64,000 bases of DNA from CAIVAT01 sp037128705 (GCA_037128705.1 JBAXVX010000002.1:124001-188000); one strand, 5' to 3'. Counted from the first letter of the stretch, positions 46,867 through 55,662 are shown. Notes: generated by a model from the sequence alone, not told the origin. Made by a program: numbers and translations.

Positions 46867-47721
46867 TTATTTTTTAATAAAATCACCATTCCTTAACTCT
46901 CTGAAGGCCATATGAAGTTCCTCCTGCGTGTTCATAACAATCGGACCGTTCCAGGCAACAGGCTCTCCTATTGGTTTTCCGGCAAACAGGATAAATCTGG
47001 CTTTTGCGCCCCCCGTTAGCACCCTGACATTTTCTCCCTGACCGAACAGGGCCCCTTCGCCGGCATGCAACGGATTTTCCAGATTTTCATCGAAACCGGC
47101 CACTCCTTCGTAGAGATAAGCAAATACCGTATGATCCGCTGCGACAGGAACTACGAGTTCTGCATTTTCAGGCATCTCAACATCAAAATATTCAGGATCG
47201 GCGATGATATTTTCTACCGGTCCTTTCACTCCCTGAAATGTTCCTGCCAGAACCTTCACCCTGGTTTTATTTTGGAGTTCAACCACCGGAATCATCCCTG
47301 CAGGAATATCCTGGTAACGGGGAGCAATCATTTTAGAGGCCGATGGCAGGTTCACCCACAACTGGAATCCATGCATTCTTCCCTGCTCGTATTTGGGCAT
47401 CTCCTCATGAATGATCCCGCTGCCCGCCGTCATCCATTGTATGTCTCCCTTTCCAATCACCCCCTTGTTGCCCATGCTGTCACCGTGTTCCACCTTGCCA
47501 TCCAGCATATAGGTTACGGTTTCAATTCCACGATGAGGATGCGGGGGGAAGCCTGCCATAAAATCATCGGGATTGTCGGACCCGAAAAAATCCAACAGGA
47601 GGAAGGGGTCCAGCAATTCCTGTGTGTTATGACCCAGGATCCTTGTCAATTTAACTCCGGCCCCATCCGAGGTGGCCTGTCCTTTTATGATGCGGTTAAC
47701 CTTTCTGATACTTTTCATCAT
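46867..47721 (-). CDS. Pirin family cupin protein
   Basis: The 284-residue protein carries the pirin metal site in 'FPPHPHRGIETVTYM' (two His), with further ligands in 'VEHGDS' (His) and 'IIHEEMP' (Glu). Pirins are bicupin Fe(II) proteins; some have quercetinase activity, others bind regulators. Length and motif spacing are typical, so it looks functional. The first or second ATG (47721 or 47718) may be used; the second gives MKSIRKV. It is followed by the T9SS propeller gene. A rightward gene starts 170 bp upstream, so the intervening region is a divergent promoter. Confidence 0.85.
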   Translation of the reverse strand: MMKSIRKVNRIIKGQATSDGAGVKLTRILGHNTQELLDPFLLLDFFGSDNPDDFMAGFPPHPHRGIETVTYMLDGKVEHGDSMGNKGVIGKGDIQWMTAGSGIIHEEMPKYEQGRMHGFQLWVNLPSASKMIAPRYQDIPAGMIPVVELQNKTRVKVLAGTFQGVKGPVENIIADPEYFDVEMPENAELVVPVAADHTVFAYLYEGVAGFDENLENPLHAGEGALFGQGENVRVLTGGAKARFILFAGKPIGEPVAWNGPIVMNTQEELHMAFRELRNGDFIKK

Positions 47722-47811
47722 GCTTTTTCTTTTTGTGTTTCAGCTTCTGATTTTATCCAGCAGCCTGTTTCTGCAAATATCCGGAATAACATCGTCTGTT
47801 GCAACATATGA

Positions 47812-47844
47812 TTGATAATCCCATCCCCTTTTTTGTTAAATTTA
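47812..47844 (+). promoter_or_regulatory. Possible promoter of T9SS sortilin-like gene
   Basis: TTG (47812-47814) is followed after 22 bp by TAAATTTA (47837-47844), which matches the -7 consensus at 7 of 8 positions. It lies about 45 bp before the ATG at 47891. The match is imperfect. Confidence 0.3.
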
Positions 47845-47890
47845 CCACCATATCTCTTTTAGTACTAACTGAATCATCATCCCTTCATTT

Positions 47891-50821
47891 ATGAAAAACA
47901 ACTACCCGACAGCCAGGAATTATTCGCATGCATCAGCGGTAATTTCTATCTCAATGGTTCTGTTTCTTGGCTTTTTCTTATCCGTTAACTGGGCATCAGC
48001 CCAGGCGACCTCACCAGCCACATCAAATACGGATAAGGCAAATTTCTATCAGATCCAGAAAAAATTCAACGATTACTGGAATGGACGGGTAGTTACCAGG
48101 GGCTCGGGTTATAAGCCTTTCAAACGCTGGGAATGGTTTTGGGAGCAGCGTGTTGACCGGCAAGGCAACTTTCCGCCAAATAATATTGTTGTCAATGAGT
48201 GGGAAAAATATGCCGCAACCCATGCAACCGATTCTCCCCAGGATTCGGCAGCCTACTGGACGGCCATGGGACCCTATGCAACAAAAAGCGGGTATTTCGG
48301 ACTGGGGCGCATCAACTGCATTGCCTTTCATCCCAACGACAAGAACATCTTCTGGGTAGGAACACCCTCGGGAGGATTATGGAAAACAACTGATTTCGGG
48401 AAAACCTGGACGACGAATTTTGACGACCAGCCGGTGCTTGGTGTCAGCGACATGGTAATCGATCCGAAAGATCCTCAAACCATGTACATCGCCACCGGTG
48501 ACGGTGATGCTGCTAATTCGGTGGGTAGCATGAATGGCAGTGCGCCAGGCGACACCAAGAGCATCGGCGTACTCAAGTCGATCAACGGCGGGGTTAAATG
48601 GAGCGCTACCGGGCTGAGCTGGGCTTCCGACAGCAACGTACTGATCCGCCGCCTGGTGATGCATCCCGCTAAATCAAATGTTCTTTTCGCCGCTACTACT
48701 TCAGGAATTTACAGGACAATAAACGGAGGGATAAAGTGGGATTTGCAAAAAGCGGGATATTTCACCGATATCGTATTTAAACCCCAGGACTCGCTGGTGA
48801 TGTATGCCGCCAGAAATCTGGGGGTGGTTTTCAAGTCTGTCGATGGAGGGAACGCCTGGGATTCGCTCACCCAATTCAAAAACGGATATCGCATCATTCT
48901 GGCGGTAAACCCAAAGAATCCAATTTTACTGGAAGCCATCTGCACCAATGCGATGGATGGACTTTCAGGCTTGTATCGTTCGACTGACCAGGGAGGTAAA
49001 TTTACTAAATTTTATCCCAAAGATCCCATTGATTCGACGAGGACAACACAGAATTTGCTGATTATTTATGCCGATACGAACAAACATGCCAAACCCTGGG
49101 GAGGGCAGGGAGATTATGACCTCTGTTACCTGATCAACCCCATCGATACCAACGAGCGTTGGGTGGGAGGCGTCAACACATGGAAAAGCACCAACAGCGG
49201 GAAGTCCTGGACACTTGTTACCTATTGGAGTGATACGGTTGCCTGCCAAACGGTACATGCCGACAAGCATTGGTTTACCTTTCATCCCCTTCAGCCCGGT
49301 ACATTCATGGAGGGAAATGATGGCGGGATCTATTATACAAAGGACGGAGGCAATAAATGGACCGACATTACCCGGGGTATGCAGATTGGTCAGATTTACC
49401 GGATCGGGGGGTCCTATACCAATAAAAACCTGGTCATTGCAGGGTTCCAGGACAATGGTTCCCAGATTCAAAATGATTTTAACTGGCTGGCTCCCATCGT
49501 CATCGGTGGTGACGGCATGGATTGCCTCATCGATCATACCAATCCTTCGGTGCAGTATGCATCCTATTGCAATGGAATAATCTACAGGTCCACCGACCCT
49601 TTGTGGGAGAACGACAAAATGAAAACGGAAATCTCCGCCAAAATCCCGGGCAGACCTCAAGGTGCATGGGTGACCCCCTATATTTTGCATCCGAGAGACA
49701 CTGGTACCATCTATGCAGGGTACCCGGATATCTACAAAACCATGAACGGAGGTTTAAAATGGGAGAAGGCAAACAAACAAAACTTCCCAACCCCCAAACC
49801 CAAAAATGATATCCAGATCAAATCCATCGAAATTTCACCAAGCAATCCAAAGGTGATGTACGCGGCCAGGCTTTATGCTTTCTTTAAAACTGATGATGAC
49901 TGGCAAACATACAAGGAAAAGAAGAATCCTTCGGGACCCGACAGCTGTGTGATAACCATGATTGCCGTGCATCCAACCAGGCCCGATACGCTGTGGGTTT
50001 CTTTAGGCGGGTATAAGAACAATAAGAAGGTTTTCCGATCAAACGATGGCGGGGATACCTGGATTAACATCTCCGGATCCCTGCCGAACCTGCCGGTGAA
50101 CTGCATAAAATATCAGAACAATACCAATGATGCCCTGTATATTGGTACCGATGCCGGTGTGTATTACAGGAATTCAGGGATGGATAACTGGAGGAGGTAC
50201 AGTCAGGGCTTGCCCAACGTGGTGGTGACCGACCTTGATATTCAATACATGGCTGGTAAGATTCGTGCCTCCACCTTTGGAAGGGGTTTGTGGGAGTCGG
50301 AACTCTATGTAGAACCCGGCTACGTCCAGATCAATGGAGTTGCCCTCCCGATCGCAGGTGGTACCGTTACGGGTGCAGGGGTATATGGTGCCGGGGCCAC
50401 GGTCACCATGAAGGTTGTCCCTGCAAAGAATATGCTCTTCAGGGGATGGTTTGAGAATGATCTGCAGATTGCGGATTCTTCCAAAACAACATTGACATTT
50501 GCAGCAAATTCCAACCGCAACCTGGTTGCAGCTTTCGCACAACCGGTAGGTGTTGATGAGCTCACAAACAACCCGGTAAGGCTCTATCCGAATCCAAGCA
50601 GCGGACTGGTGGAAGTGGTCGTCGACCAGACCATCAGCCGGGAGATCCGGTCGGTCGTGGTCACCGGAATCGATGGAAAAACAGTGTACCGATCAACCCC
50701 TGCACCGGCCGGAGGACGTTTCACTATTGATCTTTCGTCGTGTTTTCCAGGGGAATACGTTGTGACTTTATCCCTGGCATCAGGCAGCATATACAGCAGC
50801 CGCCTGGTCATCCTGAGGTAG
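47891..50821 (+). CDS. T9SS-exported sortilin/VPS10-like propeller protein
   Basis: The 976-residue protein has a long signal segment (hydrophobic near residues 18-37, cut near 'ASAQ'). Residues about 110-790 form two large BNR/VPS10-like propellers with many Asp-box type turns such as 'TTDFGKTW', 'SINGGVKW', 'STDQGGKF' and 'SNDGGDTW'. A single InlB B-type repeat follows (about 815-880, 'GAGATVTMKVVPAKNMLFRGW'). The final 80 residues are a Por sorting domain with 'LYPNPSSGLVEV' and an end in 'RLVILR'. It is probably a surface binding or hydrolytic protein; the sialidase Arg triad was not recognised. It is monocistronic. Confidence 0.88.
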   Translation: MKNNYPTARNYSHASAVISISMVLFLGFFLSVNWASAQATSPATSNTDKANFYQIQKKFNDYWNGRVVTRGSGYKPFKRWEWFWEQRVDRQGNFPPNNIVVNEWEKYAATHATDSPQDSAAYWTAMGPYATKSGYFGLGRINCIAFHPNDKNIFWVGTPSGGLWKTTDFGKTWTTNFDDQPVLGVSDMVIDPKDPQTMYIATGDGDAANSVGSMNGSAPGDTKSIGVLKSINGGVKWSATGLSWASDSNVLIRRLVMHPAKSNVLFAATTSGIYRTINGGIKWDLQKAGYFTDIVFKPQDSLVMYAARNLGVVFKSVDGGNAWDSLTQFKNGYRIILAVNPKNPILLEAICTNAMDGLSGLYRSTDQGGKFTKFYPKDPIDSTRTTQNLLIIYADTNKHAKPWGGQGDYDLCYLINPIDTNERWVGGVNTWKSTNSGKSWTLVTYWSDTVACQTVHADKHWFTFHPLQPGTFMEGNDGGIYYTKDGGNKWTDITRGMQIGQIYRIGGSYTNKNLVIAGFQDNGSQIQNDFNWLAPIVIGGDGMDCLIDHTNPSVQYASYCNGIIYRSTDPLWENDKMKTEISAKIPGRPQGAWVTPYILHPRDTGTIYAGYPDIYKTMNGGLKWEKANKQNFPTPKPKNDIQIKSIEISPSNPKVMYAARLYAFFKTDDDWQTYKEKKNPSGPDSCVITMIAVHPTRPDTLWVSLGGYKNNKKVFRSNDGGDTWINISGSLPNLPVNCIKYQNNTNDALYIGTDAGVYYRNSGMDNWRRYSQGLPNVVVTDLDIQYMAGKIRASTFGRGLWESELYVEPGYVQINGVALPIAGGTVTGAGVYGAGATVTMKVVPAKNMLFRGWFENDLQIADSSKTTLTFAANSNRNLVAAFAQPVGVDELTNNPVRLYPNPSSGLVEVVVDQTISREIRSVVVTGIDGKTVYRSTPAPAGGRFTIDLSSCFPGEYVVTLSLASGSIYSSRLVILR

Positions 50822-51103
50822 ATGGTCAATCATGAGGGCGAATGAAGCAGCCAGGACATTCCGTATCACGTGGGCCTCCTTATCTCCTGAAGACCATGTA
50901 TCCATAAGGCATTTGTCATGATTGGCCATGGTATCTCATGGCTACGGATTGAACGGACAAACCTTTCTGCATTCATTGCAGGTATATATATCCCAACCCC
51001 TGGCGTGCTCAAGGGTTGAGTGTTTCTGCCCAGGATATCTTCCGCATTAAGCATTGTCAGCAATTGATTATTTCACCTTTTTGGGGATGATTGGATACAT
51101 CGG

Positions 51104-51595
51104 TCATTCCTTGTTATAGGCCCTTTTCAATGCTCCAATATCAAACTTGACCATTTCGAACATTTTGGCCTCCACCCTGTGCCTTCTTGCCGGATCATTA
51201 TCTGCAAAATAAGCCGGCAGAATGGCCGGGATGATCTGCCATGAGATGCCATATTTGTCTTTAAGCCATCCGCACATCTGTTCTTTCCCGCCTTCGGATA
51301 ACTTTGTCCAGTAATGGTCGATCTCCTCCTGGGTGTCACAATAAACCGTAATGGAAATCGATTCATTGAATTTATGATCCGGGTTGCCGTTCAGGGCAAC
51401 GAATTTCATCTGGTTTAACCTGAAATCGACCTACATGGCAGCTCCCTCAGGCATTCCGTGGTATTCGAAACCCTCCTTGCCGAACCTGCCGATATAACCG
51501 ATCCCGGAATCTTCAAAGATGGAGGTGTAAAAGTTTACGGCCTCCTCGGCCTGACTTTCAAACCAAAGGCAAATGGCCATTTCTTGCTGTTTCAT
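51104..51595 (-). pseudogene. VOC/PhnB-like protein gene with in-frame TAG
   Basis: Starting from the ATG at 51595 the frame reads as the N-terminal half of a VOC family protein (3-demethylubiquinone-9 3-methyltransferase-like, PhnB): 'CLWFESQAEEAVNFYTSIF' then 'GFEYHGMPEGAAM'. It is then stopped by TAG at 51433-51431 (codon 55). The same frame continues without further stops as the second half ('FVALNG', 'WTKLSEGG', 'YGISWQIIP') to 51104. At this position family members usually read M-T-V, so the stop replaces a conserved Thr. Either the gene is a recent pseudogene or the base was misread. Residual expression could start at the ATG at 51409, which would lack the first repeat unit and its metal ligand. 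Confidence 0.8.
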
Positions 51596-51618
51596 AGGCT
51601 GATAATCAATGAAAGATA

Positions 51619-51840
51619 TTGAGAAATCCTCAGTTGGTGACCAGTGTAGTTTCTTTTAATACAAGTAAAACAGCGCATCATCTACAAATCATCCTGACCT
51701 TTCTGTTGCCGGTCCTTCTTGTCTCGGCCTGTAAAAAGAGCAGTTCCACCGATGAAAACAGCACACCTGAAAAGATAGCGCGCTCGCAGGACAATGGAAA
51801 ACTGGAGCATAGTCACTGTGCCCTGAAAAAATTTTACTGA
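51619..51840 (+). CDS. Short lipoprotein or lipoprotein remnant
   Basis: The 73-residue frame has a hydrophobic segment ending in a lipobox 'LLVSAC', then 'KKSSSTDEN', typical of a Bacteroidota lipoprotein start. The rest is only about 35 polar residues. It is likely the front of a larger lipoprotein lost by decay, or a very small lipoprotein; I cannot tell. It is divergent from the broken VOC gene (23 bp apart), and no clear promoter was seen. Confidence 0.3.
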   Translation: MRNPQLVTSVVSFNTSKTAHHLQIILTFLLPVLLVSACKKSSSTDENSTPEKIARSQDNGKLEHSHCALKKFY

Positions 51841-51902
51841 AACGGATCATCTCACCACCCCCCGGGCACAACACGACAGGACGCGCCGCCTGGCCCGTCA
51901 TC

Positions 51903-51935
51903 AAAATAAAAAAACCGCCCAACTGGGAGCGGTTT
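51903..51935 (-). terminator. Intrinsic terminator of the repeat-protein gene
   Basis: The stem AAACCGC (51912-51918) pairs with GCGGTTT (51929-51935) around a 10-nt loop. Read leftward, the stem is followed by a T-rich tract (the A run at 51903-51914 on the plus strand). It lies 29 bp after the stop of the leftward gene at 51965, as expected for a rho-independent terminator. It may also act rightward with a weaker tail. Confidence 0.75.
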
Positions 51936-51964
51936 CATAAAATCAATCGGGGAATATGTCGGGA

Positions 51965-52333
51965 TTATTCGAATGTGGCTTCGATCGGTGTTACAGGTGA
52001 CAAAGTTCCATTATCAGTTGTAATTGCATCGACAGCATCCTCAAATTCAGCAAGGACGGGGGTCAGCGGAGCCAGGTCCAATGTTGAAACGGTCTCCATG
52101 GCCATATCCTCAAAGGATGCTTCCATTGGAAGGACGGGTGCCAAATCAGCAAAATCATTGAGCATAACAGGTTCCTCAAAGGTTGCTTCCAACGGAGTCG
52201 CCGGGGCAAGGTTCATCGCGTTAACTGAATAAGTTTCGTTTGTAACGGGGGCTGATGAATTATTGTTATCCGCCAAAAGAACATTGATTTGAAGGGCCAG
52301 AACCGCTGCGAGGATGATTGATTTTGCTTTCAT
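51965..52333 (-). CDS. Small secreted protein with four LAPxTPxEATFE repeats
   Basis: With the ATG at 52333 the 122-residue product starts with a signal peptide (MKAKSIILAAVLAL, cut near 'LLADN'). The mature part is almost entirely four degenerate copies of one motif: 'LAPATPLEATFEE', 'LAPVLPMEASFED', 'LAPLTPVLAEFED' and 'LSPVTPIEATFE', spaced by 12-16 acidic residues. The last copy ends exactly at the stop codon. It has no Cys, lipobox or T9SS domain. It has its own promoter (-7 box at 52361-52368) and terminator, so it is a discrete, probably well-expressed gene. I do not know a function. Similar short motif proteins occur in other Bacteroidota as far as I recall, but I cannot name the family. 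Confidence 0.75.
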   Translation of the reverse strand: MKAKSIILAAVLALQINVLLADNNNSSAPVTNETYSVNAMNLAPATPLEATFEEPVMLNDFADLAPVLPMEASFEDMAMETVSTLDLAPLTPVLAEFEDAVDAITTDNGTLSPVTPIEATFE

Positions 52334-52360
52334 TTTTTGTTTTGTTTGAAATTGATGAAG

Positions 52361-52368
52361 CAAAGATA
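52361..52368 (-). promoter_or_regulatory. -7 box of the repeat-protein gene
   Basis: On the minus strand this is TATCTTTG, a perfect TAnnTTTG, 28 bp before the ATG at 52333. A longer start at 52363 would overlap the box, which supports the shorter start. The -33 box is unclear. Confidence 0.45.
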
Positions 52369-52541
52369 TATCGGATGGCAGGAGTGGTCGATGCGTTTTC
52401 GATTGACGGGATTAACTTCCCGACAGATGGCGGTAAAATCCCGATGAAAATGCAAATGGGGGGTTGGCGATGATTTTATAAATGGATGGAAACGCCCATT
52501 GGTTTCTGCTATGATCGCCTCTGTAACCTTTTTCTATACCA

Positions 52542-52850
52542 TTATAGCTGAAGAGTCAGCGTTAAATGCCCTCCAAAACCTTGCTGTATAATTTTCAACA
52601 GGGTCGAAAGCCGTATGTCACTGGAATTATTTTCTATTCTTGAAATGTACGATTTATTTGTCCCGCACTTCTCGGCAAGCTCTTCTTGGGTCATGCCAAG
52701 TTTTATCCTGGCTTCTTCCAGTAAAACGCCAAGCCTGAAAGTTTCAAACTCTTGTTCCCATTTTTCACGTTTCGATGCTCCCCGTTTACCATACTTATTG
52801 TCGAGGACTTCGTCCAATGTAGTGATGTTCTTATTTGCTCTCTTTTTCAT
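52542..52850 (-). CDS. XRE-family antitoxin
   Basis: This 102-residue protein is mostly a helix-turn-helix domain (about residues 43-95) with 'KLGMTQEELAEKCGTNKSYISRIEN', the XRE signature. It lies downstream of a RelE/HigB-type toxin gene in the same operon and overlaps its extended end by 20 bp, the usual order for HigBA-like modules, where the antitoxin also represses its own promoter. The reading frame is intact, unlike its partner. An N-terminal tail of about 40 charged residues would bind the toxin. Confidence 0.85.
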   Translation of the reverse strand: MKKRANKNITTLDEVLDNKYGKRGASKREKWEQEFETFRLGVLLEEARIKLGMTQEELAEKCGTNKSYISRIENNSSDIRLSTLLKIIQQGFGGHLTLTLQL

Positions 52851-53205
52851 TGTTGCATTCCTTCATTATTATAAGCGCCTTCACGATTTCCTTTTTCGGG
52901 GTCTTTTGAGTTTTCTTTTGAAATGCATTACCCAAAACCACTAAATTCCCTCAGTCGAAGAAAGAAAATATTCTGTAAATATTGTTTCCATGTTCAACGC
53001 GTATTTCATAAAGCCCCTTTGTCCCTTCTACGTGTGCAAAATATTTTTCAGGAACTTGCCGGGTAACCTGAATTAATTTCAAAGTCCATTCAATTTTTGC
53101 CTGAACCTTGTCAGACTGCTCAACATAAAAGTCGAGAAAGTGACTTTTATACGCCACTACCTGCCGTTTAAAAGTCACGTGCAAAGTTAACTCATCAGAC
53201 AACAT
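52831..53205 (-). pseudogene. RelE/HigB-type toxin gene with in-frame TGA
   Basis: The frame from the ATG at 53205 encodes a RelE/HigB-like toxin to residue 84 ('HGNNIYRIFSFFD'), where TGA (52953-52951) stops it. The same frame continues without other stops for 39 codons, 'GNLVVLGNAFQKKTQKTPKKEI', which is the conserved C-terminal part of such toxins, to TAA at 52833-52831 inside the antitoxin gene start. The full protein would be 124 residues, normal for the family. The short form lacks the conserved 'FxKKxQKTP' segment used in RNA binding and catalysis, so the toxin is probably inactive. The antitoxin is intact. Recoding of the TGA is possible but unsupported. Confidence 0.8.
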
Positions 53206-53533
53206 TTTTCCAAATAATAATTCAGGTTTATTCTAAGTCCAACCTCATTGCCCCCTTCAAATGGAAATACCTTGAAAAACCGGAGTTCTTGACAACCCTC
53301 TGCCAATTTTTGTTTACCACAATATCTTTTTAACAATCAACAAGAATAGATGCTCAAATAACTCCGTCGAAGACTGGTCAAAGGAGTGTTTTTTCCACCA
53401 TGACCATTTTATTGCTTAATCCTGCAAAAACCCAAAAAGTGAACCCCCTGTTAAAACTTTTTACCCTGTTCCCCTGTTTCCATTTTCGTAAAAAGTTTTT
53501 CATTCATCCATTGAATTCGGCTATTTTTGCTTT
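53206..53533. other. 328-bp intergenic region
   Basis: This region separates the leftward toxin gene and the rightward methyltransferase gene, so it should hold divergent promoters. A perfect TAnnTTTG box, TATTTTTG, lies at 53522-53529, but only 4 bp before the methyltransferase ATG. I see no good box for the leftward toxin operon, no hairpin terminator, no RNA gene and no remnant coding frame. Confidence 0.35.
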
Positions 53534-54538
53534 ATGAAACCAATCACAACACCTGCCGGGCTCATGGAAACGGTAAACACCTTCCGGATAAGCCGCATGA
53601 TCCTTTCTGCTTTCGAACTTGGCGTTTTCGATCACCTGTCGGGGGGATGCATCTCCTCTGCACAACTGGCAAACAAAATGGGCAGCGACCCCAGGGCCAC
53701 CGACCGCCTTCTGAATGCACTGCACGGAACAGGTCTCGTGACGGAGGAAGATGGAAAATTTTCCAATTCAGATTTTTCGGAAAAGTTCCTCGTATCCTCT
53801 TCCCGGTCATTCATGGCGGGATTGGGCCATTCAGTCGGGCTATGGAAAACCTGGAGTACGCTGACCGATGTAATTAAAGTGGGTCATGCTGCCGAAGAGA
53901 TAGAAAAGAACGATATCAACAGCCGGGGAAAGGAATGGCTTGAATCGTTTATTGCCACCATGCATGCGAGGGGTGTTTCGCAGGGACGGGAGATGGCCGG
54001 CCTGCTTGATCTATCGGGAACCCGAAGAACGCTGGATGTAGGAGGCGGTTCAGGCGCATTTACCTTTGCTTTTATTGAAAAGAATCCTGCCATAACCGGG
54101 GTGATCCTTGATCTGCCCAACGTGGTCCCGATCACGCGAAAATATATCGGTGAGGCCGGTTTTTCCAGTGCCGTTAACGCTTGCGAAGGCGATTATCTTC
54201 ATTCCGATTTTGGGCAGGGATTTGACCTTGTGCTGATGTCGGCCATCATCCATATCAACAATCCGTTGGAGAACAGCCTCCTGATCAGAAAAGGGGCAGA
54301 TGCACTGAACAGGGGAGGACAGCTGGTTATCATGGACCATGTAATGAACGAAGAACGAACGGAACCCTTTGTCGGAGCCCTGTTTGCCTTGAATATGCTG
54401 GTGGGAACAAAACAGGGGGATACCTATACGGAAAAGGAATACCGCGACTGGATGCATGATGCAGGATTAAGCAGCATCCGCCTGATAACAGCCGAATCCG
54501 GAATGCAGATGATGGTCGGGATCAAAGATCTTTCCTGA
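53534..54538 (+). CDS. SAM-dependent O-methyltransferase (COMT/AcsOMT type)
   Basis: The 334-residue protein has an N-terminal winged-helix dimerisation domain (about residues 10-110, 'SAFELGVFDHLSGG', 'RATDRLLNALHGTGLV') and a Rossmann SAM domain with 'LDVGGGSGAFTFAF' (motif I) and 'LDLPNVV' after it. This is the architecture of COMT/acetylserotonin-type O-methyltransferases; the substrate is unknown, commonly a small phenol or a secondary-metabolite hydroxyl. A TATTTTTG -7-type box ends 4 bp before the ATG; if it is used, transcription would start at about the ATG and give a nearly leaderless mRNA. No obvious ribosome site precedes the ATG. Confidence 0.82.
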   Translation: MKPITTPAGLMETVNTFRISRMILSAFELGVFDHLSGGCISSAQLANKMGSDPRATDRLLNALHGTGLVTEEDGKFSNSDFSEKFLVSSSRSFMAGLGHSVGLWKTWSTLTDVIKVGHAAEEIEKNDINSRGKEWLESFIATMHARGVSQGREMAGLLDLSGTRRTLDVGGGSGAFTFAFIEKNPAITGVILDLPNVVPITRKYIGEAGFSSAVNACEGDYLHSDFGQGFDLVLMSAIIHINNPLENSLLIRKGADALNRGGQLVIMDHVMNEERTEPFVGALFALNMLVGTKQGDTYTEKEYRDWMHDAGLSSIRLITAESGMQMMVGIKDLS

Positions 54539-54581
54539 AGCTTTTATCCTATTCTTCTGTCAACCGAAAAAAAAGAGTGAA

Positions 54582-54629
54582 ATGAGACAAGGAACAGATG
54601 GTCACCACACAAGCTGCCTTAGCCTGTGA
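54582..54629 (+). CDS. Micro-ORF 1, copy of TDGHHTSCLxL peptide
   Basis: This 15-codon ATG frame reads 'GTDGHHTSCLSL' at its end. It overlaps a 30-bp sequence that is identical in a second micro-ORF 1.37 kb to the right (55936). Both copies keep the same reading frame and end in a stop within 4 codons of the shared part. Coding status is uncertain; it may equally be a non-coding repeat. The start region differs from copy 2 (copy 2 has Ile where this has its Met). Confidence 0.2.
   Translation: MRQGTDGHHTSCLSL
54593..54622 (+). repeat. 30-bp direct repeat, copy 1
   Basis: This 30-bp stretch is identical to 55965-55994 and similarity continues weakly on both sides. It sits in the gap between the methyltransferase gene and the DUF6624-like gene. 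See copy 2 for possible structure. Confidence 0.85.
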
Positions 54630-54654
54630 TGATCAAAACCATCGGCCTGTCCAA

Positions 54655-55662
54655 TTACTTATCCAATTTTCGCTTTTCTAACGCTTCAATAGCAGGTAGC
54701 TCTTTTTTATATTGCGCTGCATCCCACTTTATCCCCGCTGGCTCAATGTACTCCTGCATCGGGGGAAGCCCAACCCTGGCACGTCTTGCATCAACATTGC
54801 CGGGATCCTCCAATGGACAAACATATGTTTTTTTTGTAATGGGATCCATCCCCAGCTGACTTCCATAAATCTGCCGGCGCCCCTCTTTCAGGGCTACCCT
54901 GTCCTCAAGTAAAGCCAACTGATCGGCCCTGGCCCTCCCGTTTTTAACCGCCTCTCTCATGATTGGCAAATACTTTTCCTGCGTTTTCAAGTCGGAATGC
55001 TGAATCACGGCAAAAAAAGTCGAGTTCCCCAGATCCCCGACTACATCAGCCCCTAACCAGCCATATTTATCAATGATAGAAGTAATCCTGACCGTGTTTA
55101 TCGAATCTGTTTTCCTGAGTTTTTCTTTGAATGCTTTATCATTTCCTATTGAATCAACCTCTTTTGATTCCCAGCCATATTTTTCAGCAATTGTATTTAT
55201 TTGTAACCTGGATTTTTGATCATCCGTAAAAATAGTATCTAAAGTGGCAACAAGCTTTTTATTATAATTGGCCTCTTTTTTTTCTTTGTTCGATTTTACA
55301 ATGCTTATTATCTCCTCCCACCGGGAGTCATCATACAAAGACTTCAAATCGTTATCATTTATCAGCTGATCATCGTCTGCATAATTACCCTTTATGGCGA
55401 TCATGAGCAGAAGCGCAAAAGCGGAATCCTTTTCATTGACCAATGCCCAACTGCAGGCAGCATTATAACGGTCTTCCACTAATCCTTTGTTCCCGTCTGC
55501 AGCGAATGCCGCTGCGTACTTTTTCCCCGATTCCAGGTATTCCCCATTTTGATAAAGCTTGAAGGCCTCATCAATCAGTCTGGTATATTCCCTGCTATTC
55601 TGGCCAAAAGCAATATGAACAACCATCAACAACGAAATTCCTAAAAAAATCAAAGATCTCAT
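54655..55662 (-). CDS. Secreted DUF6624-like protein with TPR-like N terminus
   Basis: The 335-residue protein has a signal peptide (MRSLIFLGISLLMVV, cut near 'AFGQ'). Residues about 25-110 look like two TPR-type helical pairs ('YQNGEYLESGKKYAAAFAAD', 'ALVNEKDSAFALL'). The rest (about 150-335) fits DUF6624, with 'VIQHSDLKTQEKYLPIM', 'LALLEDRVALKEGRRQIYGSQ' and 'PLEDPGNVDARRARVGLPP'. The function of this domain is unknown to me. The gene is flanked on both sides by the 30-bp direct repeat (54593, 55965), so it could have moved or duplicated as a unit, but no transposase is present. Confidence 0.72.
   Translation of the reverse strand: MRSLIFLGISLLMVVHIAFGQNSREYTRLIDEAFKLYQNGEYLESGKKYAAAFAADGNKGLVEDRYNAACSWALVNEKDSAFALLLMIAIKGNYADDDQLINDNDLKSLYDDSRWEEIISIVKSNKEKKEANYNKKLVATLDTIFTDDQKSRLQINTIAEKYGWESKEVDSIGNDKAFKEKLRKTDSINTVRITSIIDKYGWLGADVVGDLGNSTFFAVIQHSDLKTQEKYLPIMREAVKNGRARADQLALLEDRVALKEGRRQIYGSQLGMDPITKKTYVCPLEDPGNVDARRARVGLPPMQEYIEPAGIKWDAAQYKKELPAIEALEKRKLDK

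Noticed and set aside
47065..47811. Long open frame opposite the pirin gene
   Set aside because: Sense strand encodes a clear pirin; the opposite product has no recognisable features.
50822..51103. Gap after the sortilin-like gene with a short leftward open frame
   Set aside because: The frame has no domain signal; the gap is likely non-coding.
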